A DNA stretch of 64,000 bases. It comes from Mucilaginibacter_A sp050955045. Lineage in GTDB: Bacteria; Bacteroidota; Bacteroidia; Sphingobacteriales; Sphingobacteriaceae. Shown one piece after another: positions 7,609-15,831 of the stretch. The stretch lies in the NCBI GenBank assembly GCA_050955045.1, contig JBPBQV010000033.1, positions 1 through 64,000 on the forward strand. The letters run 5' to 3'. Below the pieces are notes generated by a model. That model had not been told where the DNA came from. It did not search any database and saw only the letters and a program-made list of their open reading frames with translations. The position numbers and the translations under genes were made by a program. Positions within the stretch are counted from its first letter, which is position 1; every line of letters starts with the position of its first letter.

Positions 7609-9675
7609 ATGGCTATATTTAACTTATCCCGACAAAAAGCGTTAATGCGAAAATTTGCCATAAACATCAAGTTTTTGATGATGTTTACTGCAGTTATCGT
7701 TATCATTTTCACTTTACCCAAGCAAGCCAAATTTCGGTATGAATACGGCAAAGGTCGAATCTGGAACCAAAACGACCTGATTTCGCCTTACAACTTCGCC
7801 ATCCTGAAAACAAACATTGAGCTGGATGCCGATAAAGATGCGGCTTTGCGCAGTATCAGCCCGATTTATCAGTTTGATTTTCAGATCGAAAAACAGGAAC
7901 TGGAAAATTTTAAAAACGATTTTGAAATTAAATGGCATAACGGTGTTTTCAACGAGAACCAGAAAGAAATTTACCTGAAACTGGGAAGCAATTTGCTGCA
8001 AACTGTTTATCAAAAAGGCGTTGTTGCTTTAAATAAACAGTTTCAGCACGCCGGAGAAAACTACGATATCACCATCCTGCAAAATAAAGTTGCCCAAAGT
8101 AAAAATACAACTGAACTATTCACCCGTGAGCGGGCTTTAAATTACTGCGATCAGGTTTTAAATCAGCATAAAGAAATAGATCAATCTTTGTTGATTGGTT
8201 TGCTGCAGGATCATATTCAATACAACCTTAATTACGATGCCGTCATTACCCGGCAACTGCAAAAAGAAACGCTGGAAAGTTTATCACAAACGCGGGGAAT
8301 GGTGCAAAAAGGAGAGCAAATTGTAGCCAAAGGCTCTGTTATTAACCAGGATATTTACCAGAAATTAGAATCGTACAAAAAAGCTTTTGAAGATAATGCA
8401 CACGTAACCGGCAATAAAAATATGGTGCTGCTGGGTCAGTTTTTGCTGGTTTTTTTAATCATCACATTGCTGATTATTTTTCTGTTTCTTTTCCGCAAAG
8501 ATATTTACAATGATAACCGCTTGGTTGGCCTTATTTTGCTGGTAATCACGTCTATGCTGGTTACGCTTTCGTGGGCTATTCATTTTCAAATCCCTAGTTT
8601 GTATTACATTCCGTATTGCATTGTGCCGATCATTATCCGCATTTTGTTTGATACCCGATTGGCACTAAATATTCATTTACTGGTGGTTTTAATAGCCGGA
8701 TTTTTTGTGCCAAACAGCTTTGAGTTTGCTTTTTATGAATTGACGGCGGGCATGGTTTCTATCTATAGTATCAAAAACCTGATCCGCAGAGAACAATTTT
8801 TAATTTCTGCTTTACTGATTGCTTCTTGTTATTTAGTTTCTTTTTTAGGAATTTCCTTTATCCGCGAAGGCAGTTTCAGTTCGATTAACTGGAATGATTT
8901 TTTACCTTTTATAGTGAGTGTTGCTTTAACGCTGCTGGCGTATCCTTTAATTTATGCATTTGAAAAAGTGTTTGGCATTACTTCGGATATTACGCTGATC
9001 GAATTAACTAATACCAATTCTTCTGTTCTGCGTAATCTGGCTTTTAACGCGCCGGGAACTTTTCAGCATTCTTTACAGGTTGCAAACCTGGCAGAAACGG
9101 CAATTTACACCATCGGCGGAAATGCGCTGCTGGTTAGGGCAGGAGCTTTGTATCATGATATTGGAAAGATAGAAAACCCGCAATATTTTATCGAAAACCA
9201 GAACCAGGGCTTTAATCCGCATGATAAATTATCTTATGAAGAAAGTGCACGTGTGATCATCCGGCATGTGCAGCAAGGTGTAGAACTGGCTCGCAAGAAT
9301 AACCTGCCCGAAATTATTGTAGATTTTATCCGCACGCACCATGGCAACACGCGGGTTGACTTCTTTTATCAGTCTTTTTTAAAAAATTTCCCCGAAAAAC
9401 TGGTAGACGAAAATATTTTCAGGTATCCAGGCCCGATTCCTTTTTCTAAAGAAACCGGCGTATTAATGCTGGCAGATTCTGTAGAAGCGGCTTCGAGAGC
9501 TTTAAAAGAACCTAATTTTAAATCAATTAATGATCTGGTAGATAAGCTGGTAAACTACAAATTAGATCAGGGTCAGCTTAAAAACAGCAATATCACCCTG
9601 AAAGAAATCGAAACGGTAAAAAGCATTTTCAAAAAGATGCTGATGAGCATTTACCACGTCCGGATCGATTATTAA
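7609..9675 (+). CDS. 7TM-HD family phosphohydrolase (PgpH/YqfF type)
   Basis: Inner-membrane HD-domain phosphodiesterase. Well-studied family members (Listeria PgpH) hydrolyse cyclic di-AMP. About 688 residues. Order: an N-terminal TM (residues about 18-36), a long extracytoplasmic 7TM-HDED segment to about 270, seven hydrophobic helices (about 275-460), then a cytoplasmic HD domain with HSLQVANLAETA near 485, LYHDIGKIENP near 512 (the HD pair), and THHGNTRVDFF near 575. I start at the ATG at 7609 because a TAnnTTTG element overlaps the earlier TTG; an ATG at 7645 is also possible. The c-di-AMP substrate is inferred from the family. A link with potassium uptake (kup lies in the window) is known in other phyla but not shown here. 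Confidence 0.9.
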   Translation: MAIFNLSRQKALMRKFAINIKFLMMFTAVIVIIFTLPKQAKFRYEYGKGRIWNQNDLISPYNFAILKTNIELDADKDAALRSISPIYQFDFQIEKQELENFKNDFEIKWHNGVFNENQKEIYLKLGSNLLQTVYQKGVVALNKQFQHAGENYDITILQNKVAQSKNTTELFTRERALNYCDQVLNQHKEIDQSLLIGLLQDHIQYNLNYDAVITRQLQKETLESLSQTRGMVQKGEQIVAKGSVINQDIYQKLESYKKAFEDNAHVTGNKNMVLLGQFLLVFLIITLLIIFLFLFRKDIYNDNRLVGLILLVITSMLVTLSWAIHFQIPSLYYIPYCIVPIIIRILFDTRLALNIHLLVVLIAGFFVPNSFEFAFYELTAGMVSIYSIKNLIRREQFLISALLIASCYLVSFLGISFIREGSFSSINWNDFLPFIVSVALTLLAYPLIYAFEKVFGITSDITLIELTNTNSSVLRNLAFNAPGTFQHSLQVANLAETAIYTIGGNALLVRAGALYHDIGKIENPQYFIENQNQGFNPHDKLSYEESARVIIRHVQQGVELARKNNLPEIIVDFIRTHHGNTRVDFFYQSFLKNFPEKLVDENIFRYPGPIPFSKETGVLMLADSVEAASRALKEPNFKSINDLVDKLVNYKLDQGQLKNSNITLKEIETVKSIFKKMLMSIYHVRIDY

Positions 9676-9683
9676 TAATTTTT

Positions 9684-9713
9684 TTTGCTGAGAAAAGTGA
9701 ATTACTATATTTG
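9684..9713 (+). promoter_or_regulatory. Promoter of tRNA-Ser
   Basis: TTTG at 9684-9687 (-33) and TATATTTG at 9706-9713 (-7, TAnnTTTG) are separated by 18 bases, a good match to the Bacteroidota housekeeping promoter. They lie 38 bases before the mature tRNA. Confidence 0.65.
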
Positions 9714-9750
9714 CACTCCTTAAAAACACAAAGTTACGCAAGGAATATTT

Positions 9751-9837
9751 GGTGAGGTGCCTGAGAGGCCGAAAGGATCAGTTTGCTAAACTGACGTACG
9801 GGCAACTGTACCGAGGGTTCGAATCCCTCCCTCACCG
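9751..9837 (+). tRNA. tRNA-Ser (anticodon GCU)
   Basis: The acceptor stem GGTGAGG (9751-9757) pairs with CCTCACC (9830-9836), discriminator G at 9837. The anticodon stem TCAGT/ACTGA encloses loop TTGCTAA with anticodon GCT at 9785-9787. The T arm GGGTTCGAATCCC is intact and a long variable arm is present, as expected for a class II tRNA. CCA is not encoded. It reads AGC/AGU serine codons. Confidence 0.97.
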
Positions 9838-9844
9838 CACATGC

Positions 9845-9886
9845 AATCCCTAATTTATTGAATTTCAGTAAATTAGGGATTTTTTA
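9845..9886 (+). terminator. Rho-independent terminator of tRNA-Ser
   Basis: AATCCCTAATTTA (9845-9857) pairs with TAAATTAGGGATT (9869-9881) over 13 bp, followed by a T-rich run. It lies just after the tRNA. Confidence 0.85.
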
Positions 9887-9971
9887 TTTAGGTGTAGGGA
9901 CATTAAACGGTTAGTATATTAGAGCAGGGTGTGAGCTTCCTATGGTTTCCTGCCAATCAAAAGTAGAATTT

Positions 9972-10544
9972 CTACGTTGATATTTCCTCCCGCAAATTGA
10001 CTAGAGTTTTAAAGTTTAAGGCCTGGTGGGAGCGGTGATAATTATAATCCACCATCCATTCTTTAGCTTTTTCCCTGACTTCAGACAGCGTTTTAAAGAT
10101 ATAAGCATTAAGTAGTTCTTTTCTGATATTGCCGTTACATCTTTCTACATAGGCATTTTGTGTAGGCTTGCCGGGTTGAATGAAAAACAGAACAATCTTA
10201 TTTGCTTTACACCACAGGTCCAGCTGATTGGATATAAACTCCGGCCCGTTATCCATCTGGATCATTTGTGGCAAATTACGATAATCTTTAGCTGTTTCAG
10301 AACCGTGATGAGCATTGTAAAGGTAGGGAAATATCTGTTTCTATGGCTAACACTTCCCGGTTATAGTCATTATGATATTTAGCAAACGGAACTTTCTGCC
10401 GTCCCAAAGACTGTCGTTCACGAAATCCACTGACCAGACCGAGTTAATACTTTGCGGTACAAATAAGGCCTGTTTTACCATCCCAATTTTAAAGTTAGTC
10501 CTTTTGACTACTTCTAATTGGTCGAAAGTTGGGGAAGGATACAA
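9972..10544 (-). pseudogene. Degenerate IS3-family transposase OrfB (C-terminal half)
   Basis: Two fragments in different frames make up the integrase core of an IS3-family OrfB. 10347-10544 holds VPQSINSVWSVDFVNDSLWDGRKFRLLNII, which carries the first catalytic Asp. 9972-10274 holds MDNGPEFISNQLDLW (second Asp) through YVERCNGNIRKELLNAY (Glu region) to the usual C-terminal HRSHQALNFKTLVNLRE. Between them the coding sense continues (NDYNREVLAIETDISLP) but shifts frame at least twice, so the gene is dead. It belongs to a different IS3 subgroup from the copies at 10.9-11.4 and 42.5-43.7 kb. It lies 130 bp past the tRNA-Ser gene. Confidence 0.85.
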
Positions 10545-10615
10545 AAAAGCTTGGCCTTTACGTGATTTTGAGATTTATCAGCAGAGAACCAATGTTAAAT
10601 CATATTTAAAAGCTG

Positions 10616-10629
10616 ATGCTTCTTTTACC
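10616..10629 (+). repeat. Near copy of the 14-base word between IS remnants
   Basis: ATGCTTCTTTTACC followed by ATTAAAATTC, the same extended context as elsewhere. It lies in a stretch (10545-10739) with a short open plus-strand frame (ending ILARQLKLK) that I cannot assign. Confidence 0.6.
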
Positions 10630-10739
10630 ATTAAAATTCTGGCTCGTCAATTGAAACTGAAGTAAGATAGTAATACAAAGGCCGATGTTATATCCCGTTG
10701 ACCTGTTTTTTGCACATTTCGTGTTGTAAACTCGTCTTA

Positions 10740-10880
10740 TTAGACAGCGTTTAAAGTTTCCATGATAGCCTTAATTGTTTTATCGTCTATGCTGTCAAAA
10801 TCTGATTTGTCATAAATAATCAACAGATAAACTTCGTTGTTGTCAGTCATGACATAAGTAATAACTCTTGCACCACCGCT
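10740..10880 (-). pseudogene. C-terminal fragment of a RelE/HigB-type toxin
   Basis: The minus strand encodes GGARVITYVMTDNNEVYLLIIYDKSDF and continues to IKAIMETLNAV, then a stop at 10740-10742. This is the typical C-terminal half of a type II RelE/HigB mRNA interferase (GGARVITY, VYLL.IYDKS). The N-terminal half is replaced at about 10880 by IS3 sequence, so the toxin is truncated by insertion or deletion. No intact antitoxin is visible downstream (10672-10739), so the module is probably dead. The reading is from residues only. Confidence 0.7.
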
Positions 10881-11416
10881 TTTACTATCTGCATGAACTT
10901 TTAATATCTAATTAGCAAGTGCTGATTTTTATTGCTTCTAGAAGATAAATCACTACTCAGCCAGGCATAATAGCCGCTTCTGCTTACCTTGAGAATACCA
11001 TACCCATCTTCTCAGGTGTTAGACATTGTCCGATGATCTTTTAGTGAACCCGAATATTTGCCATCGCTCCTGGAGAAGATGCTTACAGCCTTTTTTAGTA
11101 GGTCGCGCTCCTGCTGTATGTTTAGCAGCTCTTTCTTTAGCCGGTAAATCTCCCATCTGTTCAGAGGCGTATAGATTACTTTACCTTTGCATGGAAAGCT
11201 GGTTTCTGCTTTCGTTTCCAGTTCCCTGCGCCAGCGGTGTAATAAAGCAGGGCTAATTTCTAATTCTTTTGCAAGCACGCTCAGATCCGAACGGCTCTTA
11301 ATCAGCTCTACAGCCATCACCCCAGGATTCCCGGTCGTACGACTTTCTAATTGTTGACATATTTTTAAAGGTAAGTCTTTCTCTTAACCTATTGTCTATT
11401 TAAAGATAGCAACTCC
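10880..11416 (-). mobile_element. Truncated IS3-family element (OrfA plus start of OrfB)
   Basis: A second IS3-type remnant. 11012-11320 encodes a 102-residue OrfA (VELIKSRSDLSVLAKELEISP, helix-turn-helix, then the coiled-coil LKKELLNIQQERDLLKKAVSIF). OrfB follows in the same frame after one stop (GILKVSRSGYYAWLSSDLS) and breaks off at about 10880 in the toxin gene. The right end, with GATAGCAACTCCA ending at 11416, matches the end of the intact copy at 43.73 kb. The left half and its inverted repeat are missing. It is a close relative of the 42.46-43.73 kb element. Confidence 0.8.
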
Positions 11417-11425
11417 AAAACAGGC

Positions 11426-13726
11426 TTATGGCACTAGTGTAAACGATGCTTCTTTTACATCTCTAGAATTGGTACCCGTGTAAATCTTAAAATCGCCAGG
11501 TTCAGAATCAAATTTTAAATCACTGTTATAAAATTTCAAATCATTATTGGTGATAGTAAACTTTACGTTTTGACTTTCTCCTTTTTTCAGAAATATCTTT
11601 TGGAAAGCTTTCAGTTCTTGAACCGGCCGGGTGATCGATCCCACCAAATCCTGAAGGTACAATTGCACCACTTCCTCGCCATCAAAATTTCCGCTATTAG
11701 TTACTTTTACGGAGACGTGTAAAGCATCTGTTTTGCGGATTTGCATTTTATCCAACACCGGTTTTTCATAGGTAAAAGAAGTATAGCTCAGTCCGAAGCC
11801 AAAAGGATACAACGGATCATTGGAAACGTCCAGATAATTGGAGCGAAACTTTTGAAACCATTCACCTTTCCCCAACGGCCGACCGGTGTTTTTGTGGTTG
11901 TAAGCCAACGGAACCTGACCAACATTTTGCGGGAAAGTTGCCGTTAATTTTCCACTTGGATTAACGTTACCGAACAACACATCCGACATGGCATCGCCAG
12001 CTTCTGATCCGCCAAACCAAACATTTAAAATAGCGGGCACATGTTGATTTTCCAAACTCAAATCCAGTGGCCGACCGGTAAACAAAACCAAAACCACAGG
12101 TTTGCCGGTTGTGCCTAAAGCGTGTAATAAATCTTGCTGAATTTGCGGAATTTTGATGTTGCTTCGGCTACTGCTTTCGCCGCTCATTTCTGCGGATTCT
12201 CCGGCGGCAACTACAACTACATCGGCTTTTTCGGCCACTTTCATAGCTTCTTTCAAAATTTCTTCGTTGGAACGTAAATCGCGGTGCAAGGATTTACCGA
12301 ACATAGTTGCACGTGTTTCAAAGGCAGAATCTGCATCCAGATTAGAACCTTTAGCGTATACAATTTGGGCTTGGTTGCCTGCTGCTTCTTTTAATGCGGT
12401 ATATAAGGATTTGTATTTTGTGGCATCGGCGGCAACGCTCCAGGTGCCGGTCATGTTTTCTTTGGCATCTGCAAGTGGCCCAATCAGCGCAATGGTTCCA
12501 CTTTTTTTAAGCGGTAAAATGTTATTTTGATTTTTGAGGAGCACGAAGCTTTTAGCAGCAATTTCGCGCGCAGCTTTGCGGTTTGCTTCTGTATAAATTT
12601 CTGTTTGTGCTCTTTTTACATTACAAAAACGATATGGATCTGCAAATAAACCCAAATCATACTTGGCTTCTAAAATCTGGCGGCAAGCTTGGTCAATATC
12701 TTGCTGCGTAACTTTTCTTTCGACTAATGATTTTTTTAAGGTAGATAAAAAGCCTTCGCCAACCATATCCATTGACACACCAGCCTTTAAGGCCAGTGCA
12801 GAAACCTGTTGCAAATCGCCCATGCCGTGTGCCGTCATTTCGTTAATTCCAGTAAAATCAGTCACTACAAAACCTTTAAATTTCCACTGATCACGCAACA
12901 CGTTGGTCAGCAGCCATTTATTTCCTGTTGCCGGAATGCCGTCCACTTCATTAAACGAAGCCATTACACTTCCGGCACCAGCATCCACAGCTGCTTTATA
13001 AGGCGGAAAATATTCGTTATACATTCGTACATGGCTCATATCCACTGTATTGTATTCTCTGCCGGCTTCTACAGCACCATATAAAGCATAGTGCTTTACG
13101 CAAGCCATAATTCGGTTGTTTTGGGTGTAATTGTTTCCCTGATAACCTCTTACCATCGCCCGCGCAATTTGCGAACCCAGGTACGGATCTTCGCCGGAAC
13201 CTTCCGACATTCTTCCCCAGCGCGGATCGCGTGAAATATCTACCATCGGCGAAAACGTCCAGCAAATCCCGTCGGCACTGGCTTCAGAAGCGGCAATTTG
13301 GGCTGATTTTTCTATCGCCGGTAAATCCCAACTGCACGACAAACCAAGCGGAATCGGGAAAACAGTTTCGTAACCGTGGATTACATCCATCCCAAAAATC
13401 AGTGGGATTTTTAAGCGGCTTTTTTCGACCGCTAACTGCTGCACGGCACGTATTTTTTCTACGGATTTAATATTGAACAAGCCGCCAACTTCTCCTTTTT
13501 CAATTCTTTGGGCGATGCCGGTGTTAGTTGCCGTACCCGTTGTAAAGTCACCAGAACTGGGCAAATTGAGCTGACCGATTTTTTCCTCCAGCGTCATCTT
13601 CTTCATCAAAGCTGCAACAAAAGCACTTTTTTTCTGCTGATCAGCAGTTGCCATTTTTTGTTGGCTAAAAACAGTATCCGTAAAAAAGGTGGCTAAAAAC
13701 AGTATCGCGTAAAAAGGAAATTTCAT
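11426..13726 (-). CDS. bglX: Glycoside hydrolase family 3 beta-glucosidase (BglX-like)
   Basis: Exported GH3 enzyme releasing glucose from the non-reducing ends of beta-glucans, 766 residues, full length. A signal peptide (residues 1-21, ending TDTVFS) targets the periplasm. The (beta/alpha)8 domain spans about 30-370: MDVIHGYETVFPIPLG, then KHYALYGAVEAGREYN, and the nucleophile Asp in GFVVTDFTGINEM near residue 292. The (alpha/beta)6 domain follows (KSFVLLKNQNNILPL), and a C-terminal fibronectin III-like domain ends at FKIYTGTNSRDVKEASFTL. It is the last gene of the susCD locus; near a GH144 glucanase a beta-1,2-glucosidase (sophorosidase) role is likely, by analogy with Bacteroides thetaiotaomicron. 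Two tandem copies of the dispersed word lie within the signal-peptide codons. Confidence 0.92.
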   Translation of the reverse strand: MKFPFYAILFLATFFTDTVFSQQKMATADQQKKSAFVAALMKKMTLEEKIGQLNLPSSGDFTTGTATNTGIAQRIEKGEVGGLFNIKSVEKIRAVQQLAVEKSRLKIPLIFGMDVIHGYETVFPIPLGLSCSWDLPAIEKSAQIAASEASADGICWTFSPMVDISRDPRWGRMSEGSGEDPYLGSQIARAMVRGYQGNNYTQNNRIMACVKHYALYGAVEAGREYNTVDMSHVRMYNEYFPPYKAAVDAGAGSVMASFNEVDGIPATGNKWLLTNVLRDQWKFKGFVVTDFTGINEMTAHGMGDLQQVSALALKAGVSMDMVGEGFLSTLKKSLVERKVTQQDIDQACRQILEAKYDLGLFADPYRFCNVKRAQTEIYTEANRKAAREIAAKSFVLLKNQNNILPLKKSGTIALIGPLADAKENMTGTWSVAADATKYKSLYTALKEAAGNQAQIVYAKGSNLDADSAFETRATMFGKSLHRDLRSNEEILKEAMKVAEKADVVVVAAGESAEMSGESSSRSNIKIPQIQQDLLHALGTTGKPVVLVLFTGRPLDLSLENQHVPAILNVWFGGSEAGDAMSDVLFGNVNPSGKLTATFPQNVGQVPLAYNHKNTGRPLGKGEWFQKFRSNYLDVSNDPLYPFGFGLSYTSFTYEKPVLDKMQIRKTDALHVSVKVTNSGNFDGEEVVQLYLQDLVGSITRPVQELKAFQKIFLKKGESQNVKFTITNNDLKFYNSDLKFDSEPGDFKIYTGTNSRDVKEASFTLVP
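13664..13706 (-). repeat. Tandem repeat word inside the bglX signal-peptide codons
   Basis: GGCTAAAAACAGTAT occurs at 13664-13678 and again at 13692-13706, 28 bp apart in the same orientation. On the coding strand they encode ILFLA and TVFLA-type hydrophobic codons of the bglX signal peptide. Confidence 0.75.
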
Positions 13727-13736
13727 AGACTTAATA

Positions 13737-14405
13737 TTATTTGATAAGATGTGGCTGGATGGCTTTCGTCCAGATTTGATAGCCTTTTTCGTTCATGTGC
13801 AGCATATCAGACCCAAAAAGTTCTGGCCGCATCTGCCGGTTTTCATCCAGCATCGCGCGGTAAATATCGATGTAAGTGGTTTTGCGTTCCTTCCGCAGAA
13901 ATTTTTTGATTAAATTGTTAGCTTCAATTACAATCGGTTGAAACTTGGCACGGCTTGGGCTTGGTTTAATCGATATAAAAGCAACCGGCACCAGCGCTTG
14001 TTTCTGGCGGATCAGTCCAAAAAGCTTTTTAAATCGATCCAAAACCATTTGTGCAGATACATTTCCTGCGGCAATATCATTTTCGCCGCTGTAAATTACG
14101 ATTTGTTTAGGCTGATAAGGATCAACCAGATCATGCTCGTAGTAAATAGCATCCGTCAAAGTTGATCCGCCAAAACCACGATTAATAGCGTGATAATCAG
14201 CAAAAGTTTTTTCCAGATCTGTCCATTTCCGCAGTGAAGAACTGCCGATAAACAACACACCGTTTTTGCGTGGCGGATTTAAGCTGTCTTGCTTTTTAAA
14301 AGCCTGAATTTCATCGTAAAATGGTGCTTTTTGCTGCGCGAAAATATCGTGATAACAAAAATTAACCGATAAAAACAGTATCAAAAACAGCTGGCTTTTT
14401 TTCAT
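13737..14405 (-). CDS. Exported SGNH/GDSL hydrolase
   Basis: Serine esterase of the SGNH fold, 222 residues, with a signal peptide (residues 1-23, ending HDIFA). Motifs: block I LFIGSSSLRKW with the nucleophile Ser near residue 52-53, the Gly of RGFGGST (block II), IYSGENDI (block III Asn), and DMLHMNEKGY (block V Asp and His) near residue 200. In a polysaccharide locus such enzymes usually remove acetyl or other ester groups from glycans. Here it lies 10 bp from bglX and 5 bp from the GH144 gene, clearly in one operon. The true substrate is unknown; succinyl or other decorations of beta-glucans are a guess. Confidence 0.85.
   Translation of the reverse strand: MKKSQLFLILFLSVNFCYHDIFAQQKAPFYDEIQAFKKQDSLNPPRKNGVLFIGSSSLRKWTDLEKTFADYHAINRGFGGSTLTDAIYYEHDLVDPYQPKQIVIYSGENDIAAGNVSAQMVLDRFKKLFGLIRQKQALVPVAFISIKPSPSRAKFQPIVIEANNLIKKFLRKERKTTYIDIYRAMLDENRQMRPELFGSDMLHMNEKGYQIWTKAIQPHLIK
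14368..14381 (+). repeat. Exact 14-base word in the SGNH signal-peptide codons
   Basis: GATAAAAACAGTAT, exact copy, within codons for the signal peptide (ILFLS) of the SGNH hydrolase read on the minus strand. Confidence 0.8.
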
Positions 14406-14410
14406 TTTAT

Positions 14411-15775
14411 TTAAGGTTTTGGATAGGTAAAACCCAGTTTGGTTAATCCGGTTTTAACTTCCGGGCAACTCATAAATAATTTCCACAACAAACCCGAACG
14501 GGCATTTTCCAGCATTACCACTTCCGGGCCTTGATCAATGCCTAAATATTTCTTCGGATACCAGTTTGCAGTTTCGCTAAAAGCATCATAAAAACCGTAT
14601 TCGCCCCAAACTTTATCACCTAAATCCTCATATAAATGGCGAATGACTTTCATCGATTCTTTGGGTGCATAAGGGTAAGAAGAAATGGCCGCCGTGGGCG
14701 AAATTACGCCCAAATCATCTTTTAAATTGGAGTTGTGTGCCGCATAGCCATTTACCGAATAGCTGGCCGTTAATCCCCAGCAATTTTCTCCGTAACCAAC
14801 ATAATGTTTTGGATTTTGAAGACAATAGGCGCGGTTAATCAGCGTGTGGTTGGTATTATGCAGCCAGTAATTGGCATATTTATCTTTCAAACCTTTTGGA
14901 TTGAGGCCGAGGTACGAATAATGCGACCAGAACAGCGGCCCAACGGTATGATCTTCTACATTGTGTTTTAAAGTGATAAGATAGCCGTACGGTTTAATGT
15001 TAGTTTTGATATCACCGCTGCGCGCCCAGCCATCATGATAAACAGTAGCCGGCACGCCATGCGTTGGAGAAGAACCGCCAAGCACATACAAAATCAGGCA
15101 TTCGTTGTAACCCGTAACCGGAAAATTTTCGATCCAGGCATACTGCGGAGACCAGTGCCAGTACAAAACGTTGTGGTTATTTTGCCGGTACCAGTTGTAA
15201 TCTACCGCTTTCCAGATGTTGTCAATCCGTTTAGATAGCTTTTTTTCCTGCGGAGAACCATTTGCATAATATTGCCGCACGCAAAGCAAGCCTTGCATCA
15301 AAAAGGAAGTTTCTACTAAATCGCCACCGTTATCGGTTTTGCCGAATGCTTTTATTTTGCCGTTTGGCAGCATCCAATGCGAATAGGCACCGTGATAACG
15401 ATCTGCTTTTTCTAAAAAATCAACAATCTTTTCAAACCGTTCCGTGCCTTGTTTTCGGGTGATGAAATGGCGTTCCATCCCAACTAAAATCGCCATCACC
15501 CCAAAACCTGATGCACCGGTAGCAATGGTGGTTTGGTCGTTATCCGGATAAATGCCGTCCATGTGCACCCGTTCGCGCGCCATACCTGAAGTTGGTTCTG
15601 CACCTTGCCAGAAATATTGAAATGTGCGTTTTTGCACGGTATCCAGCAACTGGTTATCCGTCAGTTTTTTTGAGTTTTGGGCAGAAACCGTTAACGAAAA
15701 AAGGGTGATAAAAACAGTATGCAACACTAACGCAACTTTAATAATCTTTTTACCTGATACTTCTTTTACCGGCAT
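14411..15775 (-). CDS. GH144-type glucanase (annotated elsewhere as glucoamylase family protein)
   Basis: Exported (alpha/alpha)6-barrel glycoside hydrolase resembling GH144, whose characterised members are endo-beta-1,2-glucanases. About 454 residues from the ATG at 15775; an ATG seven codons upstream falls inside a hairpin. The signal peptide ends LTVSAQ. Conserved-looking blocks are RTFQYFWQGAEPTSGMARER near the start, TGASGFGVMAILVGMER, DNGGDLVETSFLMQGLL, FWSHYSYLGLNPKGLKD, GLTASYSVNGY and the C-terminal DQGPEVVMLENARSGLLWK. Acidic residues D and E in these blocks are the likely catalytic groups, but I cannot assign them firmly. It sits between susD and the SGNH gene in one operon. The 14-base word occurs twice near its 5' end. 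Confidence 0.8.
   Translation of the reverse strand: MPVKEVSGKKIIKVALVLHTVFITLFSLTVSAQNSKKLTDNQLLDTVQKRTFQYFWQGAEPTSGMARERVHMDGIYPDNDQTTIATGASGFGVMAILVGMERHFITRKQGTERFEKIVDFLEKADRYHGAYSHWMLPNGKIKAFGKTDNGGDLVETSFLMQGLLCVRQYYANGSPQEKKLSKRIDNIWKAVDYNWYRQNNHNVLYWHWSPQYAWIENFPVTGYNECLILYVLGGSSPTHGVPATVYHDGWARSGDIKTNIKPYGYLITLKHNVEDHTVGPLFWSHYSYLGLNPKGLKDKYANYWLHNTNHTLINRAYCLQNPKHYVGYGENCWGLTASYSVNGYAAHNSNLKDDLGVISPTAAISSYPYAPKESMKVIRHLYEDLGDKVWGEYGFYDAFSETANWYPKKYLGIDQGPEVVMLENARSGLLWKLFMSCPEVKTGLTKLGFTYPKP
15706..15719 (+). repeat. Exact 14-base word in GH144 signal-peptide codons
   Basis: GATAAAAACAGTAT, exact copy, within the codons for HTVFIT of the GH144 protein. A second variant (ATACTTCTTTTACC) lies about 35 bp away over the first codons of the same gene. 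Confidence 0.75.
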
Positions 15776-15794
15776 ATTTTTAGGATTGAAAAGC

Positions 15795-15821
15795 AAAGCC
15801 GGAACGTTTCTTTCCGGCTTT
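15795..15821 (-). terminator. Hairpin between susD and the GH144 gene
   Basis: AAAGCCGGAA (15795-15804) pairs with TTCCGGCTTT (15812-15821), a 10-bp perfect stem with a seven-base loop, in the 56-bp gap after the susD stop. Only a short T run follows, so it is more likely a partial terminator or mRNA-end stabiliser that keeps susCD levels above the enzyme genes. Confidence 0.6.
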
Positions 15822-15831
15822 GGGTTAATGA

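Noticed and set aside
10158..10665. Plus-strand open frames across the IS3 remnant
   Set aside because: The minus strand reads clearly as transposase. The plus frames have no family content, though the end part past 10545 (ILARQLKLK) remains unexplained.
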